Positions 16,583-26,196 of a DNA stretch of 64,000 nt are shown one piece after another. The stretch lies in NCBI GenBank assembly GCA_963792675.1, contig CAWBWT010000004.1:78690-142689 (forward strand), written 5' to 3'. The number at the start of each line of letters is the position of its first letter. Position 1 is the stretch's first letter. Under the pieces are notes generated by a model. It was not told the DNA's origin, searched no databases, and saw nothing but the letters and a program-made list of their open reading frames with translations. This stretch comes from JBBROS01 sp963792675 (lineage in GTDB: Bacteria; Pseudomonadota; Alphaproteobacteria; Acetobacterales; Acetobacteraceae). A program made the position numbers and the translations under genes.

Positions 16583-18568
16583 TCATGCCGGCGTGCGCCG
16601 CTGCCGCTCGAACCAGCCGATGGTGGCGGCGATCTCGGCCGCGAACAGCGACGGGCGCATGGCCGACGAGCTGTGCGTCGCACCGGGGAAGCGCATCAGG
16701 TGCGCGTCCACCCCGGCCAGGCGCAGCGCGGCGTACATCTGCAGCGTTTCGCTCATCGGTGTGCGGCTGTCGGCTTCCCCGGCCATCAGCAGGGTCGGGG
16801 TCCGCACCTGTGGCGCGTAGGTGACGGGCGAGCGGGCGCGGTACTTCTCCGGCGCTTCCCAGGGCAGCGCGTCGCCCATCCAGCGCAAGCCGATCGAGGC
16901 GCCGATGTCGCTGCCGAGCACCCAGGACGACCAGTCCACCACCGGCTTGATCGCCACCGCGCCGCGGAACCGCCGACTATGCGCAATTGCCCACAAGGTC
17001 AGCACGCCGCCGCCGCTTTGCCCGCTGACGAACAGGTTGCCGGCATCGATGTCGGGCCGGGCCGCGACGACCTCCACCGCGGTTTCGAGGTCGTCCCAGT
17101 CGGGGCCGGGGAAGCGGTCGTGCAGCGCGTCGGTAAACGCCTCGCCGTAGCCGGTGGAGCCGGCCGGGTTGCAGGACAGCACCGCATAGCCGGCCGCGGC
17201 CATGGCCTGGTGCTTGATCGAGAAGCGCTCGCCGTACTGGGCGTAGGGGCCGCCATGGATTTCCAGCACCGCCGGGTGCGGCCCGGCGCCGGGTGGCAGC
17301 AGCAGCCAGCACTGCACTTGCCGCCCGTCCCCGCCCGCGACCCAGAATGACTCCGCGGGGCGGAAGCCGCCGACCGCGTCGGCCAGCTCCGCATTCAGCG
17401 CCGTCAGCGAGCGGACGGCGCCGTGGGGTTCGACCACGCCGACCTCGCAGGGCAGGTCGGCGGCGGAGCGGACATAGGCCACCGTGCCGTCGCGGGCCAA
17501 CGAGAAGCCGTGGCCGGCATAGGGCATCTCGATCGCGCCGCCGCTCGCGTCGCGCGCCAGCACGGTCAAGGCGTCGTCCTCCAGCCGGACCCGGGCGATG
17601 TGCCCGGCGCCGGGGGCGTCGAAGCTGACGACCAGGCTGGCGCCGTCCGCATCCCAGGCGATGTCGCCAATGCTGCGGTCCAGCTCCGGCAGCAGCTCGC
17701 GCGGCGTGCCGCCGCCGGCGGGCATGACGAACAGCCGGCGCCGGTGATGGCTGACGCCGCGCTCGCGCACCGCGGTGAACGCGAGCAGCGTGCCGTCCGG
17801 CGACGGCGCCGGATGCGCGGTCTGGCCCGGGATGTCGGTCAGCTGCTGCACGGCGCCGTCCGCGAGCGCGATCGCGTGGATGTCGGTGTCGCCGGGCCGG
17901 GTGTCCCAATCGTCGCGGCGCGTGCCGGCGATCAGCAGCGACGCGCCGTCGGCGGCCCAGACCAAGCCGGGTGGGACGTGGTGGGGGAAGCCGTTGTGCC
18001 ACCGCCCGGTCGTGAGCTGCCGGGCCGGCGCGCGGCCGTCGGCGGGGACGACGAAGATGTGGAACACGCTGTCCGGCAGCTCGCCCATCGCGTCGTGGCG
18101 ATACAGCAGCCGGTCGGTGTGGCGCGGCGGCTCGGCCCAGCAGGCGCCTTCGGGCGCCGCCGGCAAGCCGAGCCAGGCGGGCAGCGGCGCGTCCATCCGG
18201 GCCTGGAAGGCGAGGCTGCGCCCGTCCGGGGCAAAGGCCAGCTCGCGCATCGGCGTCGCCGATCGATGCAGCACGACGGGCGCTTCGGTGCCGGCGCGAA
18301 CGGATAGCTCGTAGCCTGCCTGCGTGCGGCGGATCAGCGCGAACCGGTGTCCGTCCGGGGCGATGCGCGCGACCAGCACGCCGTCGCTGCCGGCCAGCGC
18401 CGTCCAGTCGGTGCCGCCGGTGAACTGCCACAGCGCGGGGACCAGCGCGTCGGTGGCGATGTCGCGCCGGGTGACGATGGCGACGATGCGCGACCCGTCC
18501 GGCGCGATCTGCGGCGCGGCGACGCTGCGGAAGCCGAACACGTCGGCTGCGGCAAGGCTGCGGGCCAC
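16583..18568 (-). CDS. S9-family (prolyl oligopeptidase-type) serine peptidase
   Basis: A 661-residue enzyme with an N-terminal seven-bladed beta-propeller region (repeated IAPDG, FAPDGRSLAF, PSPDGTLLAF blocks, residues 1-370) and a C-terminal alpha/beta-hydrolase domain. Catalytic Ser is in FVSGQSGGGVLT. Asp is in LMAGEADSRTP and His in FPGATHSSS. HGGPYAQYG precedes the catalytic part, as usual for acylaminoacyl peptidases. There is no signal peptide, so it is cytosolic. Start is GTG; directly upstream is a 21-codon reading frame with a better ribosome site. It probably degrades short peptides brought in by the neighbouring binding protein's transporter. Confidence 0.87.
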   Translation of the reverse strand: MARSLAAADVFGFRSVAAPQIAPDGSRIVAIVTRRDIATDALVPALWQFTGGTDWTALAGSDGVLVARIAPDGHRFALIRRTQAGYELSVRAGTEAPVVLHRSATPMRELAFAPDGRSLAFQARMDAPLPAWLGLPAAPEGACWAEPPRHTDRLLYRHDAMGELPDSVFHIFVVPADGRAPARQLTTGRWHNGFPHHVPPGLVWAADGASLLIAGTRRDDWDTRPGDTDIHAIALADGAVQQLTDIPGQTAHPAPSPDGTLLAFTAVRERGVSHHRRRLFVMPAGGGTPRELLPELDRSIGDIAWDADGASLVVSFDAPGAGHIARVRLEDDALTVLARDASGGAIEMPYAGHGFSLARDGTVAYVRSAADLPCEVGVVEPHGAVRSLTALNAELADAVGGFRPAESFWVAGGDGRQVQCWLLLPPGAGPHPAVLEIHGGPYAQYGERFSIKHQAMAAAGYAVLSCNPAGSTGYGEAFTDALHDRFPGPDWDDLETAVEVVAARPDIDAGNLFVSGQSGGGVLTLWAIAHSRRFRGAVAIKPVVDWSSWVLGSDIGASIGLRWMGDALPWEAPEKYRARSPVTYAPQVRTPTLLMAGEADSRTPMSETLQMYAALRLAGVDAHLMRFPGATHSSSAMRPSLFAAEIAATIGWFERQRRTPA

Positions 18569-18571
18569 CGC

Positions 18572-18637
18572 TCAGGCCGCCGCGCGCCGGTGCTCGGACG
18601 CGACGGGGTCCGGCCTGGTTCGGCTGGCTGCGTTCAT
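18572..18637 (-). CDS. Possible 21-residue leader peptide upstream of the S9 peptidase
   Basis: ATG preceded by AAGGAG at 7 bases opens a frame of 21 codons (MNAASRTRPDPV..., ending RRAAA) whose TGA is three bases before the GTG of the peptidase. The peptidase itself has no visible ribosome site, so its translation could depend on re-initiation after this leader. It may also be chance. No attenuator structure was found. Confidence 0.3.
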   Translation of the reverse strand: MNAASRTRPDPVASEHRRAAA

Positions 18638-18876
18638 GGTCATCTCCTTGCCCGGTGAACGGCCGGCCGGCCGTCGCACCGATGTGCGGCGGATCGGCTC
18701 GGCGGGCAAGTCGCCGTTAACGACGGGCAAGGATGTAGTTGCGGACCCGGCGGCGGCCGCCCGGCTGGCCGCCGTCTCGCCGCTGGACAGCGGCCAAACG
18801 ATTGATAGGCTTCGGTCCGCTCGGCCCGCAGAACGACATCGCCGACGAACGGGCACGGCCAACAAGGAGGAACACG

Positions 18877-20256
18877 ATGAAGCGCCTTCGACACAGCGTG
18901 AGCGCGGCGGTGATGCTGCTGGCGAGCGCCTGGGCAGCCGCGCCCGCCGCCCGCGCCCAAGCCCCAGCCCCAGCCCCAGCCCCAGCGTGGGACATCGCCA
19001 AGGCGGCCACGCCCTATAAGGGCACCCAGCTGAACGTCATCTTCCTCGACCGGCCGGGCTACCGCGCCATCATCAAGCTGTTGCCGGAGTTCGAGAAGCA
19101 GACCGGCATCAAGGTCAACTACGAGATCGTCCCCTACGAGAACACGCGCGAAAAGGAGGTGCTGAACTTCAGCGGCCAGGGCGATCTCTCGATCGCGCTC
19201 GTGGACCTGGTCTGGATCGGCGAGTTCGCGGAGAACAAGTGGATCCTGCCCATCGACAAGTTCGCCGCCGACAGCGCGATCACCGATCCGAACCTGAACC
19301 TCAAGGGGTTCTTCCCGCTGCTGCTGGAAGCGTTCGGCTCCTGGGGCGGCACCACCTACGGGTTGCCGTTCGACAACTATTCCGGCCTGCTGTTCTACAA
19401 CAAGTGCATGCTCAAGAGCGCCGGCTTCGACAAGCCGCCGGGAACCTGGGACGAGCTGGCGAAGGTCTACGCGCCGAAGCTGACCAATGCGGACAAGAAG
19501 CAGTACGCCTATGCACTGCAATCGCGCCGCGGCGAGACGCAGTCGGCCGACAGCTTCATGCGCGTGCTGTGGCCGGCCGGTGGTTCGCTGCTGGACAAGA
19601 GCTTCCATTCCAACCTGATGAGCAAGGACAGCCAGGCCGGTCTGCAGTTCCGCCAGGACCTGATGAAGTACATGCCGCCCGGCATCGTCAGCTACGACCA
19701 TGCCGAGGCGGTCAACGCGCTGGCGCAGAACCAGGTCGCGATGATCACGGAATGGTCGGCGTTCTACTCGACGCTGACCGACCCCAAGACGTCCAAGCTC
19801 GGCGACTGCCTCGGCGTGGCACCGGAGCCGAGCGGGACGGCCGGGCGGCTGCCGGCGCTTGGCGGCTTCTCGCTCGCGGTCGCCGCGCAGGCGCCGGAAA
19901 AGGAGCAGAAGGCGGCCTGGATCTTCATCCAGTGGGCGACCTCGGACGCCATCGCCAAGCCGTACGTCGAGGCCGGCGGCGTGTCCGGGCGCATGGCCGT
20001 CTATGACGACCCGGCGGTCAAGACGAAGTACAGCTTCGTCGAGCCGATGGTCGCCTCCTGGCAGAAGGGCGTGCCGGAGTTCCGGCCGCGCTTCCCCGCC
20101 TGGCCGGCGATCTCCGAGATCGTCGCCGAGTTCGGCTCCAAGATGATGCTCGGCGAGGTCACCACGGAGCAGGGCGCCAAGGACATCGGCAGCCGCATGG
20201 AGGCCATCCTGCAGAAGGAAGGCTACTACGACGGCAAGAAGAAGCTGCTGCAGTAA
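18877..20256 (+). CDS. CUT1-type ABC sugar/polyol-binding protein
   Basis: A 459-residue periplasmic binding protein (SBP family 1), first gene of an importer operon. Signal MKRLRHSVSAAVMLLASAWAAAPAARAQ is followed by a low-complexity APAPAPAPA stretch. The mature part shows LNVIFLDRPGYRAIIKLLPEFEKQTGIKVNYEIVPYENTREKEVLNFSGQ, GLPFDNYSGLLFYNK and TWDELAKVYAPKL. AAGGAGG six bases before the ATG fixes the start. The family imports mono-/disaccharides or polyols; the SDR at the end of the operon resembles L-xylulose reductases, which points to a pentitol or similar polyol. The 239 bases upstream hold the promoter region, in which I see no clear operator. Confidence 0.88.
   Translation: MKRLRHSVSAAVMLLASAWAAAPAARAQAPAPAPAPAWDIAKAATPYKGTQLNVIFLDRPGYRAIIKLLPEFEKQTGIKVNYEIVPYENTREKEVLNFSGQGDLSIALVDLVWIGEFAENKWILPIDKFAADSAITDPNLNLKGFFPLLLEAFGSWGGTTYGLPFDNYSGLLFYNKCMLKSAGFDKPPGTWDELAKVYAPKLTNADKKQYAYALQSRRGETQSADSFMRVLWPAGGSLLDKSFHSNLMSKDSQAGLQFRQDLMKYMPPGIVSYDHAEAVNALAQNQVAMITEWSAFYSTLTDPKTSKLGDCLGVAPEPSGTAGRLPALGGFSLAVAAQAPEKEQKAAWIFIQWATSDAIAKPYVEAGGVSGRMAVYDDPAVKTKYSFVEPMVASWQKGVPEFRPRFPAWPAISEIVAEFGSKMMLGEVTTEQGAKDIGSRMEAILQKEGYYDGKKKLLQ
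18961..18984 (+). repeat. Four tandem GCCCCA hexamers inside the binding-protein gene
   Basis: Four perfect GCCCCA units encode the Ala-Pro run just after the signal peptide. Length changes of whole units would keep the frame and only alter a linker. Confidence 0.7.
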
Positions 20257-20261
20257 CCTCC

Positions 20262-20289
20262 GGACCGCCCGGTCCCTGCCGGGCGGTCC
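20262..20289 (+). terminator. Strong hairpin between binding-protein and permease genes
   Basis: A perfect 11-bp stem (GGACCGCCCGG and CCGGGCGGTCC) with a 6-base loop directly after the binding-protein stop. No T-run follows. Such hairpins in transport operons protect the upstream message from 3' decay and partly stop transcription, giving more binding protein than permease. Confidence 0.65.
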
Positions 20290-20309
20290 CTTGCGATTGA
20301 TCGCTGCCC

Positions 20310-21215
20310 ATGACGACCACCACTGACCGCGGCCGCCGGCTCGGCTACGGGCGCTTCACCCCGCTCTGGTTCCTCGCCCCCTCGGTGCTGGCGCTGGGGC
20401 TGATCGGGCTCTATCCGACCGGCTTCGCGCTCGTCACCTCGCTGCGCCGCTACAACCTGACCCGCGCCCGCGACGGCTTCCCGTTCGTCGGCCTGGCCAA
20501 TTATCAGCAGGTGCTGACCGACCCGACTTTCTGGCAGACGCTGGGGCGCACGGCGCAGTTCTTCCTGTGCGTCATGCCGATCGAGATCGCGCTCGGCCTC
20601 GGCATCGCCCTGCTGCTGCACCGGCCCGGGCTCGGCGTGCTGCGCGCGCTCGCCCGGGTGTCGCTGGTGGTGCCGCTGGCCACCACCTACGCGGTGGTGG
20701 GCCTGCTCGGGCGGCTGCTGTTCAACCGCGATTTCGGCATCGTCAACGTCGCCGTCGGCGCGTTCGGGTTCCAGCCGTTCGACTGGCTTGGCACCTCGGG
20801 CGGCGCGTTCGCCGCCATCTGCGCCATGGACGTCTGGCAGTGGACGCCGTTCTGCGCGCTGATCTTCCTGTCCGGCCTGTCGATGGTGCCGGTCGAGATC
20901 GAGGAGGCGGCCCGGCTGGAGACGCCGAGCAAGCGGGCGCTGCTGAGCCACGTGCAATTCCCGTACCTGCTGCCGGGCTTCACCGCGATGCTGATCCTGC
21001 GCTCGGCCGACGTGCTGAAGCTGTTCGATGTGGTGTTTACCATGACTCGCGGCGGCCCGGGTGCGGCGACCGAGCTGATCTCGATCTACATCCAGCGCAT
21101 CGGCTTCCGCGTGTTCGACCTCGGCACCGCCTCGGCGCAGGCGCTGATCCTGCTGCTGATCACGGTCGTGCTGTCCCGCCTCTACATCACCTTCTTCTAT
21201 CGGGAGATCGAATGA
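20310..21215 (+). CDS. CUT1 ABC sugar/polyol permease (MalF/UgpA type)
   Basis: A 301-residue inner-membrane permease with about six membrane segments (first: LWFLAPSVLALGLIGLYPTGFALVTSL). It has the NYQQVLTDPTFWQTLGRTAQFF block and the EAA loop EEAARLETPSKRALLSHVQFPYLLPGF. It pairs with the next gene to form the channel. The ATG follows the intercistronic hairpin by 20 bases; its stop overlaps the next ATG (ATGA). Confidence 0.9.
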   Translation: MTTTTDRGRRLGYGRFTPLWFLAPSVLALGLIGLYPTGFALVTSLRRYNLTRARDGFPFVGLANYQQVLTDPTFWQTLGRTAQFFLCVMPIEIALGLGIALLLHRPGLGVLRALARVSLVVPLATTYAVVGLLGRLLFNRDFGIVNVAVGAFGFQPFDWLGTSGGAFAAICAMDVWQWTPFCALIFLSGLSMVPVEIEEAARLETPSKRALLSHVQFPYLLPGFTAMLILRSADVLKLFDVVFTMTRGGPGAATELISIYIQRIGFRVFDLGTASAQALILLLITVVLSRLYITFFYREIE

Positions 21216-22032
21216 TGTCCGGCCGCCTTCCCGGGCGCGCGCTGCATGGGCTGGGGCTCGCGGCGGTGCTCGTGCTGACGATCTTCCCGTTCTACTGGAT
21301 GATCTCGTCGTCGTTCAAAACGCCGGCCGACCTGCTCGCCTCGCCGCCGGTGTGGCTGTTCGCGCCGACGCTGGACAACTACGCCGCGGTGTTCGCCGAC
21401 GACAAGGTGGTGAAGGCGATCATGAACTCGCTGATCGTCGCCCTGTGCAGCACGCTGCTGTCGGTGCTGCTCGGCACGCCGGCGGCGTTCGCGCTGGCCC
21501 GCTACGAGTTCCGCGGCAAGTCCGACCTGTGGTTCTGGTTCATCTCCAACCGCTTCATCAGCCCCATCGTGCTGGCGCTGCCGATCTACCTGGTGGCCCA
21601 AAGCGCCGGGCTGCTCGACACCCATCTCGTGCTGATCCTGGTCTACGTCACCTTCATCCTGCCGCTGGTGATCTGGCTCTGCACCGACCAGTTCCGCAGC
21701 ATTCCGCGCGACCTCGAGGAAGCGGCGCGGCTGGAAGGCGCCAGCCAGTTCGACATCTTCTGGCGCATCTATTTGCCGCTCGGCGTGCCCGGGGTCGCGG
21801 TGGCGTCGATCTTCGGCTTCATCTTCTCCTGGAACGAGTTGCTCTACGCCCTCGTGCTGACCCGGCGCGAGGCGCAGACCGCGCCCGTCATCGCCACCAG
21901 CTTCATGTCGGGCTACGAGCTGCCCTGGGGCAAGATCATGGCGACCGGCACCGTCATCGTGCTGCCGGTGACGATCTTCGCCCTCCTCGTGTCCCGCCAC
22001 ATGGTGCGCGGCTTGACGATGGGAGCCACCAA

Positions 22033-22036
<4 letters not shown>
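21212..22036 (+). CDS. CUT1 ABC sugar/polyol permease (MalG/UgpE type)
   Basis: A 274-residue partner permease. It shows FPFYWMISSSFKTPADL, an early block of the MalG group; NSLIVALCSTLLSVLLGTPAAFALARY; and the EAA loop EEAARLEGASQFDIFWRIYLPLGVPGV. Six membrane segments are apparent. Start ATG (of ATGATG) overlaps the preceding stop; the stop TGA overlaps the GTG of the ATPase gene. It serves the same importer as its neighbours. Confidence 0.9.
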
Positions 22037-23133
<1,097 letters not shown>

Positions 23134-23141
23134 GCGGCCCG

Positions 23142-23888
23142 GTGACCACGCCGGCGACGACGGTGGATTTCGGCGGCAAGACGGTCCTGATTACCGGTGC
23201 CGGCAAGGGCATCGGCCGCGCCACTGCCGTGCATCTGGCCGGGTTAGGCGCCGCGGTGGTGGCGCTCAGCCGCTCGCCCGAGGACCTCGCGAGCCTCGCC
23301 GCCGAGATCGGCTGCCGCACCCTCGCCTTGGACCTCGCCGACGCCGACGCCGTGGCGGCGTCCATCCCGCAAGCGCTGCCGGCCGACTTGCTGGTCAACT
23401 GCGCCGGGGTGGCCGAGCTGGACGCCTTTCTCGATCTCGCGCCGGCCACCTTCGACCGCGTGATGGCCGTCAACTGCCGGGCGCCGATGCAGCTCGCCCA
23501 GGCCTATGCGCGCGACCGGATCGCCCGCGGCCTGGGCGGCGCCGTTGTCAACGTGTCCAGCATCGCGTCCTCCATCGGCTTTGCCGACCACGCCGCCTAT
23601 TGCGCCTCGAAGGGGGCGCTCGACGGCCTCACCCGGGCCATGGCGAACGAGCTCGGCCGGCGCGGCATCCGGGTGAACGCGGTCAATCCGGTGGTGACGC
23701 TGACGCCGATGGCCGAGAAGGTCTGGAGCGCCCCGGAGAAATCGGGGCCGATGCTGGCGCGCGTGCCGCTGGGCCGCTTCGTCCAGCCGGTCGAGGTGGC
23801 GCGGGTGATCGCCTTCCTGCTGTCCGACGCCGCCGCCATGGTCAACGGCGCCACGCTTCCGGTCGATGGCGGCTTCCTGATCAACTGA
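23142..23888 (+). CDS. SDR oxidoreductase, L-xylulose/dicarbonyl reductase-like
   Basis: A classical short-chain dehydrogenase of about 248 residues. The cofactor motif is TGAGKGIG, followed by NCAG, the catalytic Ser in VNVSSIASSIGF, and YCASKGAL (Tyr and Lys). The stretch MAVNCRAPMQLAQAYARDRIARG resembles dicarbonyl/L-xylulose reductases. SRSPEDL after the second strand suggests NADP(H) preference (Ser/Arg). The GTG start is 9 bases after the ATPase stop; no good ribosome site other than AAGGAAGGGG further up. It likely oxidises or reduces the imported polyol/ketose in the cytosol. Confidence 0.87.
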   Translation: MTTPATTVDFGGKTVLITGAGKGIGRATAVHLAGLGAAVVALSRSPEDLASLAAEIGCRTLALDLADADAVAASIPQALPADLLVNCAGVAELDAFLDLAPATFDRVMAVNCRAPMQLAQAYARDRIARGLGGAVVNVSSIASSIGFADHAAYCASKGALDGLTRAMANELGRRGIRVNAVNPVVTLTPMAEKVWSAPEKSGPMLARVPLGRFVQPVEVARVIAFLLSDAAAMVNGATLPVDGGFLIN

Positions 23889-23993
23889 TTCCCCGGCCAA
23901 TCGATCGAACGATGGGCCGCAACGACCTTGAGCCGACGTCCGGGTTCATGACATCCTCGTTATCCCGTTGCCGCCAAGGAAGGATCGCGCCGC

Positions 23994-25034
23994 ATGCGCC
24001 GCTTGAAAGACATACTCGGCGGCATCGCCGGCCTGTCGCTCGTTTTGGGGCTGGCGGCACCCGCCGCCGCACAGGACACGCGCAGCCCGACCCTGGACGC
24101 GGTGAAGCAGCGCGGTCAGCTCGTGTGCGGGGTCGATAGCGGCATCCCCGGCTATGCCTTCCAGGACGCGTCCGGCAAGTACCAGGGCCTGGACGTGGCC
24201 TTGTGCCGCGCGCTCGCCGACGCGATCCTCGGTGACCCGGACAAGGTGAAATATGTCGGCCTGACCTCCCAGGTCCGCTTCACCGTGCTGAAGTCGGGCG
24301 AGATCGACCTGCTGGTGCGCGATTCCGAGCACACCTTCGTCCGCAACACCGAACTGGGCCTCGCCGAGCCGGTGACCAACTTTTACACCGGCCAGGGCTT
24401 CATGGTGCGCAAGTCGCTGAAGGTGAACAGCGTCAAGGAGCTCGACGGCGCCACCATCTGCCTCGAGACCGGCACCACGCTCGAGAAGAACATCGCCGAC
24501 TACAACAAGAACAATTCCACCAAGATCGCGACCCTGCTGTTCGAGCGCCCGGAGCAGGCCTTCGCCGCCGCCGAAGCCGGGCGCTGCGACGGCTACACCG
24601 ACGACGCCGGCAGCGTCGCGGCCGCGCGCTCGAGCATGAAGACGCCGGCGGATTGGGCGATCCTCGAAGAAACGATCTCCCGCTCGGTGATCGGCCCCTA
24701 CACGCGGATGGGTGACGAGCGCTGGACCAACCTGGTGAAATGGACCCATTTCGCGATGCTGGAGGGCGAGGTGCTGGGCCTCACCCGCGCCAACGTCGCC
24801 GCTGCCAAAACCACCGCCACCGATCCATCCATGAGGAAATTCCTCGGCCTCGAGGGCGGGTTCGGCAAAATGCTCGGGCTCGACGACGACTGGTCGTTCC
24901 GCATCATCCGCGACGTCGGCAATTACGGCGAGGTGTACGACACCTATTTCGGCGCCAAGGGGCTCGGCCTGCCGCGCGGCATGAACAATCTGTGGCTGAA
25001 CGGCGGCCTGCAGATCCCGCCGCCGTGGTATTGA
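23994..25034 (+). CDS. aapJ: General L-amino acid ABC transporter binding protein AapJ
   Basis: A 346-residue periplasmic binding protein (SBP family 3). Signal MRRLKDILGGIAGLSLVLGLAAPAAAQ precedes TLDAVKQRGQLVCGVDSGIPGYAFQDASGKYQGLDVALCRALADAILGD. GATICLETGTTLEKNIADY and the C-terminal NNLWLNGGLQIPPPWY block are distinctive for AapJ/BztA. It delivers a broad range of L-amino acids to the AapQM channel encoded next. AAGGA lies about 13 bases upstream of the ATG. There is no promoter box I can name in the 105-base gap. Confidence 0.92.
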   Translation: MRRLKDILGGIAGLSLVLGLAAPAAAQDTRSPTLDAVKQRGQLVCGVDSGIPGYAFQDASGKYQGLDVALCRALADAILGDPDKVKYVGLTSQVRFTVLKSGEIDLLVRDSEHTFVRNTELGLAEPVTNFYTGQGFMVRKSLKVNSVKELDGATICLETGTTLEKNIADYNKNNSTKIATLLFERPEQAFAAAEAGRCDGYTDDAGSVAAARSSMKTPADWAILEETISRSVIGPYTRMGDERWTNLVKWTHFAMLEGEVLGLTRANVAAAKTTATDPSMRKFLGLEGGFGKMLGLDDDWSFRIIRDVGNYGEVYDTYFGAKGLGLPRGMNNLWLNGGLQIPPPWY

Positions 25035-25137
25035 GCCGGTGGCACTGAGCCGGTGGCACTGAGCCGATGACCCTGAGAAGAGGCGTCCGCGCCTGATCGC
25101 GCGGCCCTCGCCGGCCGCCCGGCGGGCGCAATGGCTG

Positions 25138-26196
25138 GTGCTCGCGGCCGCCGTGGCCATCGCGGCCGGGCTGGTCCATACGGCCGGGGAGAACCTCGCC
25201 GCGCGGCACATGCGGCTCGGGTTCGACTACCTCGCGCTGCCGGCCAATTTCGACATCCCGTTCCACATCCTGTCCTGGGTCACCAGCGACAGCTACGGCT
25301 GGGCCATGCTGGTGGCCTTGGCCAACACGCTGCTGGTGTCGGCGCTCGGCATCGTTGCGGCGACGCTGCTCGGGTTGCTGGTGGGGGTGATGCGGCTGTC
25401 GATCAACGGCCTGCTGCGCCTGCTGGCGGCGGCGTTCGTCGAGCTGGTGCGCAACACGCCGCAGCTGGTGCAGATCGTGTTCTGGTACACCGTGGTGCTG
25501 CAGGTGCTGCCGCCGCCGCGCAACAGCATTGCGCTCCCGCCGGGCATCCTGCTCAACATCCGTGGCCTTTACGTGCCGTCCTTGCTTCTGGTGCCCGACG
25601 GCTTCTGGCTGCTCGGCGGCGCCGCGGCCGTGCTGGCGGGCGCCGCGTTGCTGGTCTCCCGGCGCCGGCTGAGGCGCTGGGCTGCGCTGCCGGCGCTGCT
25701 GGCGTGCGGCCTGGCCTGGGCCGCGGTGCGGGCGATCGACTGGCCGGCGGTGGGCGGCTTCAACGTGCGCGGCGGCGCCGTGGTGCCGCCCGAGCTGGTG
25801 GCGCTGTGGCTCGGCCTGTCGATTTACTCCGCCGCCTTCATCGCCGAGATCGTGCGCGGCGCCATCGAGGCGGTGCCGGCCGGGCAAACCGAGGCGGCCC
25901 GTGCGCTCGGCCTGCGCCCGGCCCGGGTGCTGTTGTCGGTGGTGCTGCCGCAAGCGGTGCGGATTATGGTGCCGCCGCTCACCAGCCAATACCTGAACCT
26001 GGTCAAAAGCAGCTCGCTCGGCGCCGCGATCGCCTATCCCGAGCTGTTCCAAATATTCGGCGGCACGGTGCTGAACCAGTCGGGGCGCGAGATCGAGACC
26101 ATGGCGCTGATCGCAGCCGTGTTCCTGTCCATCAGCCTGAGCGTGGCCGCGTTCATGAACTGGTACAACCGCCGCGTGGCCATCGTGCAGCGATGA
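25138..26196 (+). CDS. aapQ: Amino-acid ABC permease AapQ, start uncertain
   Basis: An inner-membrane permease with AapQ/BztB features: GFDYLALPANFDIPF in the N-terminal periplasmic part, FVELVRNTPQLVQIVFWY, and EAARALGLRPARVLLSVVLPQAVRIMVPPL (EAA loop). I give the first in-frame GTG, but homologous sequence continues upstream in the same frame (IARPSPAARRAQWLVLA) with no ATG/GTG. An ATG at 25067 is in another frame and would join with one base change near 25092, so the true N-terminus is probably about 24 residues longer and this stretch may hold a one-base error. The stop overlaps the aapM ATG. Confidence 0.85.
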   Translation: MLAAAVAIAAGLVHTAGENLAARHMRLGFDYLALPANFDIPFHILSWVTSDSYGWAMLVALANTLLVSALGIVAATLLGLLVGVMRLSINGLLRLLAAAFVELVRNTPQLVQIVFWYTVVLQVLPPPRNSIALPPGILLNIRGLYVPSLLLVPDGFWLLGGAAAVLAGAALLVSRRRLRRWAALPALLACGLAWAAVRAIDWPAVGGFNVRGGAVVPPELVALWLGLSIYSAAFIAEIVRGAIEAVPAGQTEAARALGLRPARVLLSVVLPQAVRIMVPPLTSQYLNLVKSSSLGAAIAYPELFQIFGGTVLNQSGREIETMALIAAVFLSISLSVAAFMNWYNRRVAIVQR

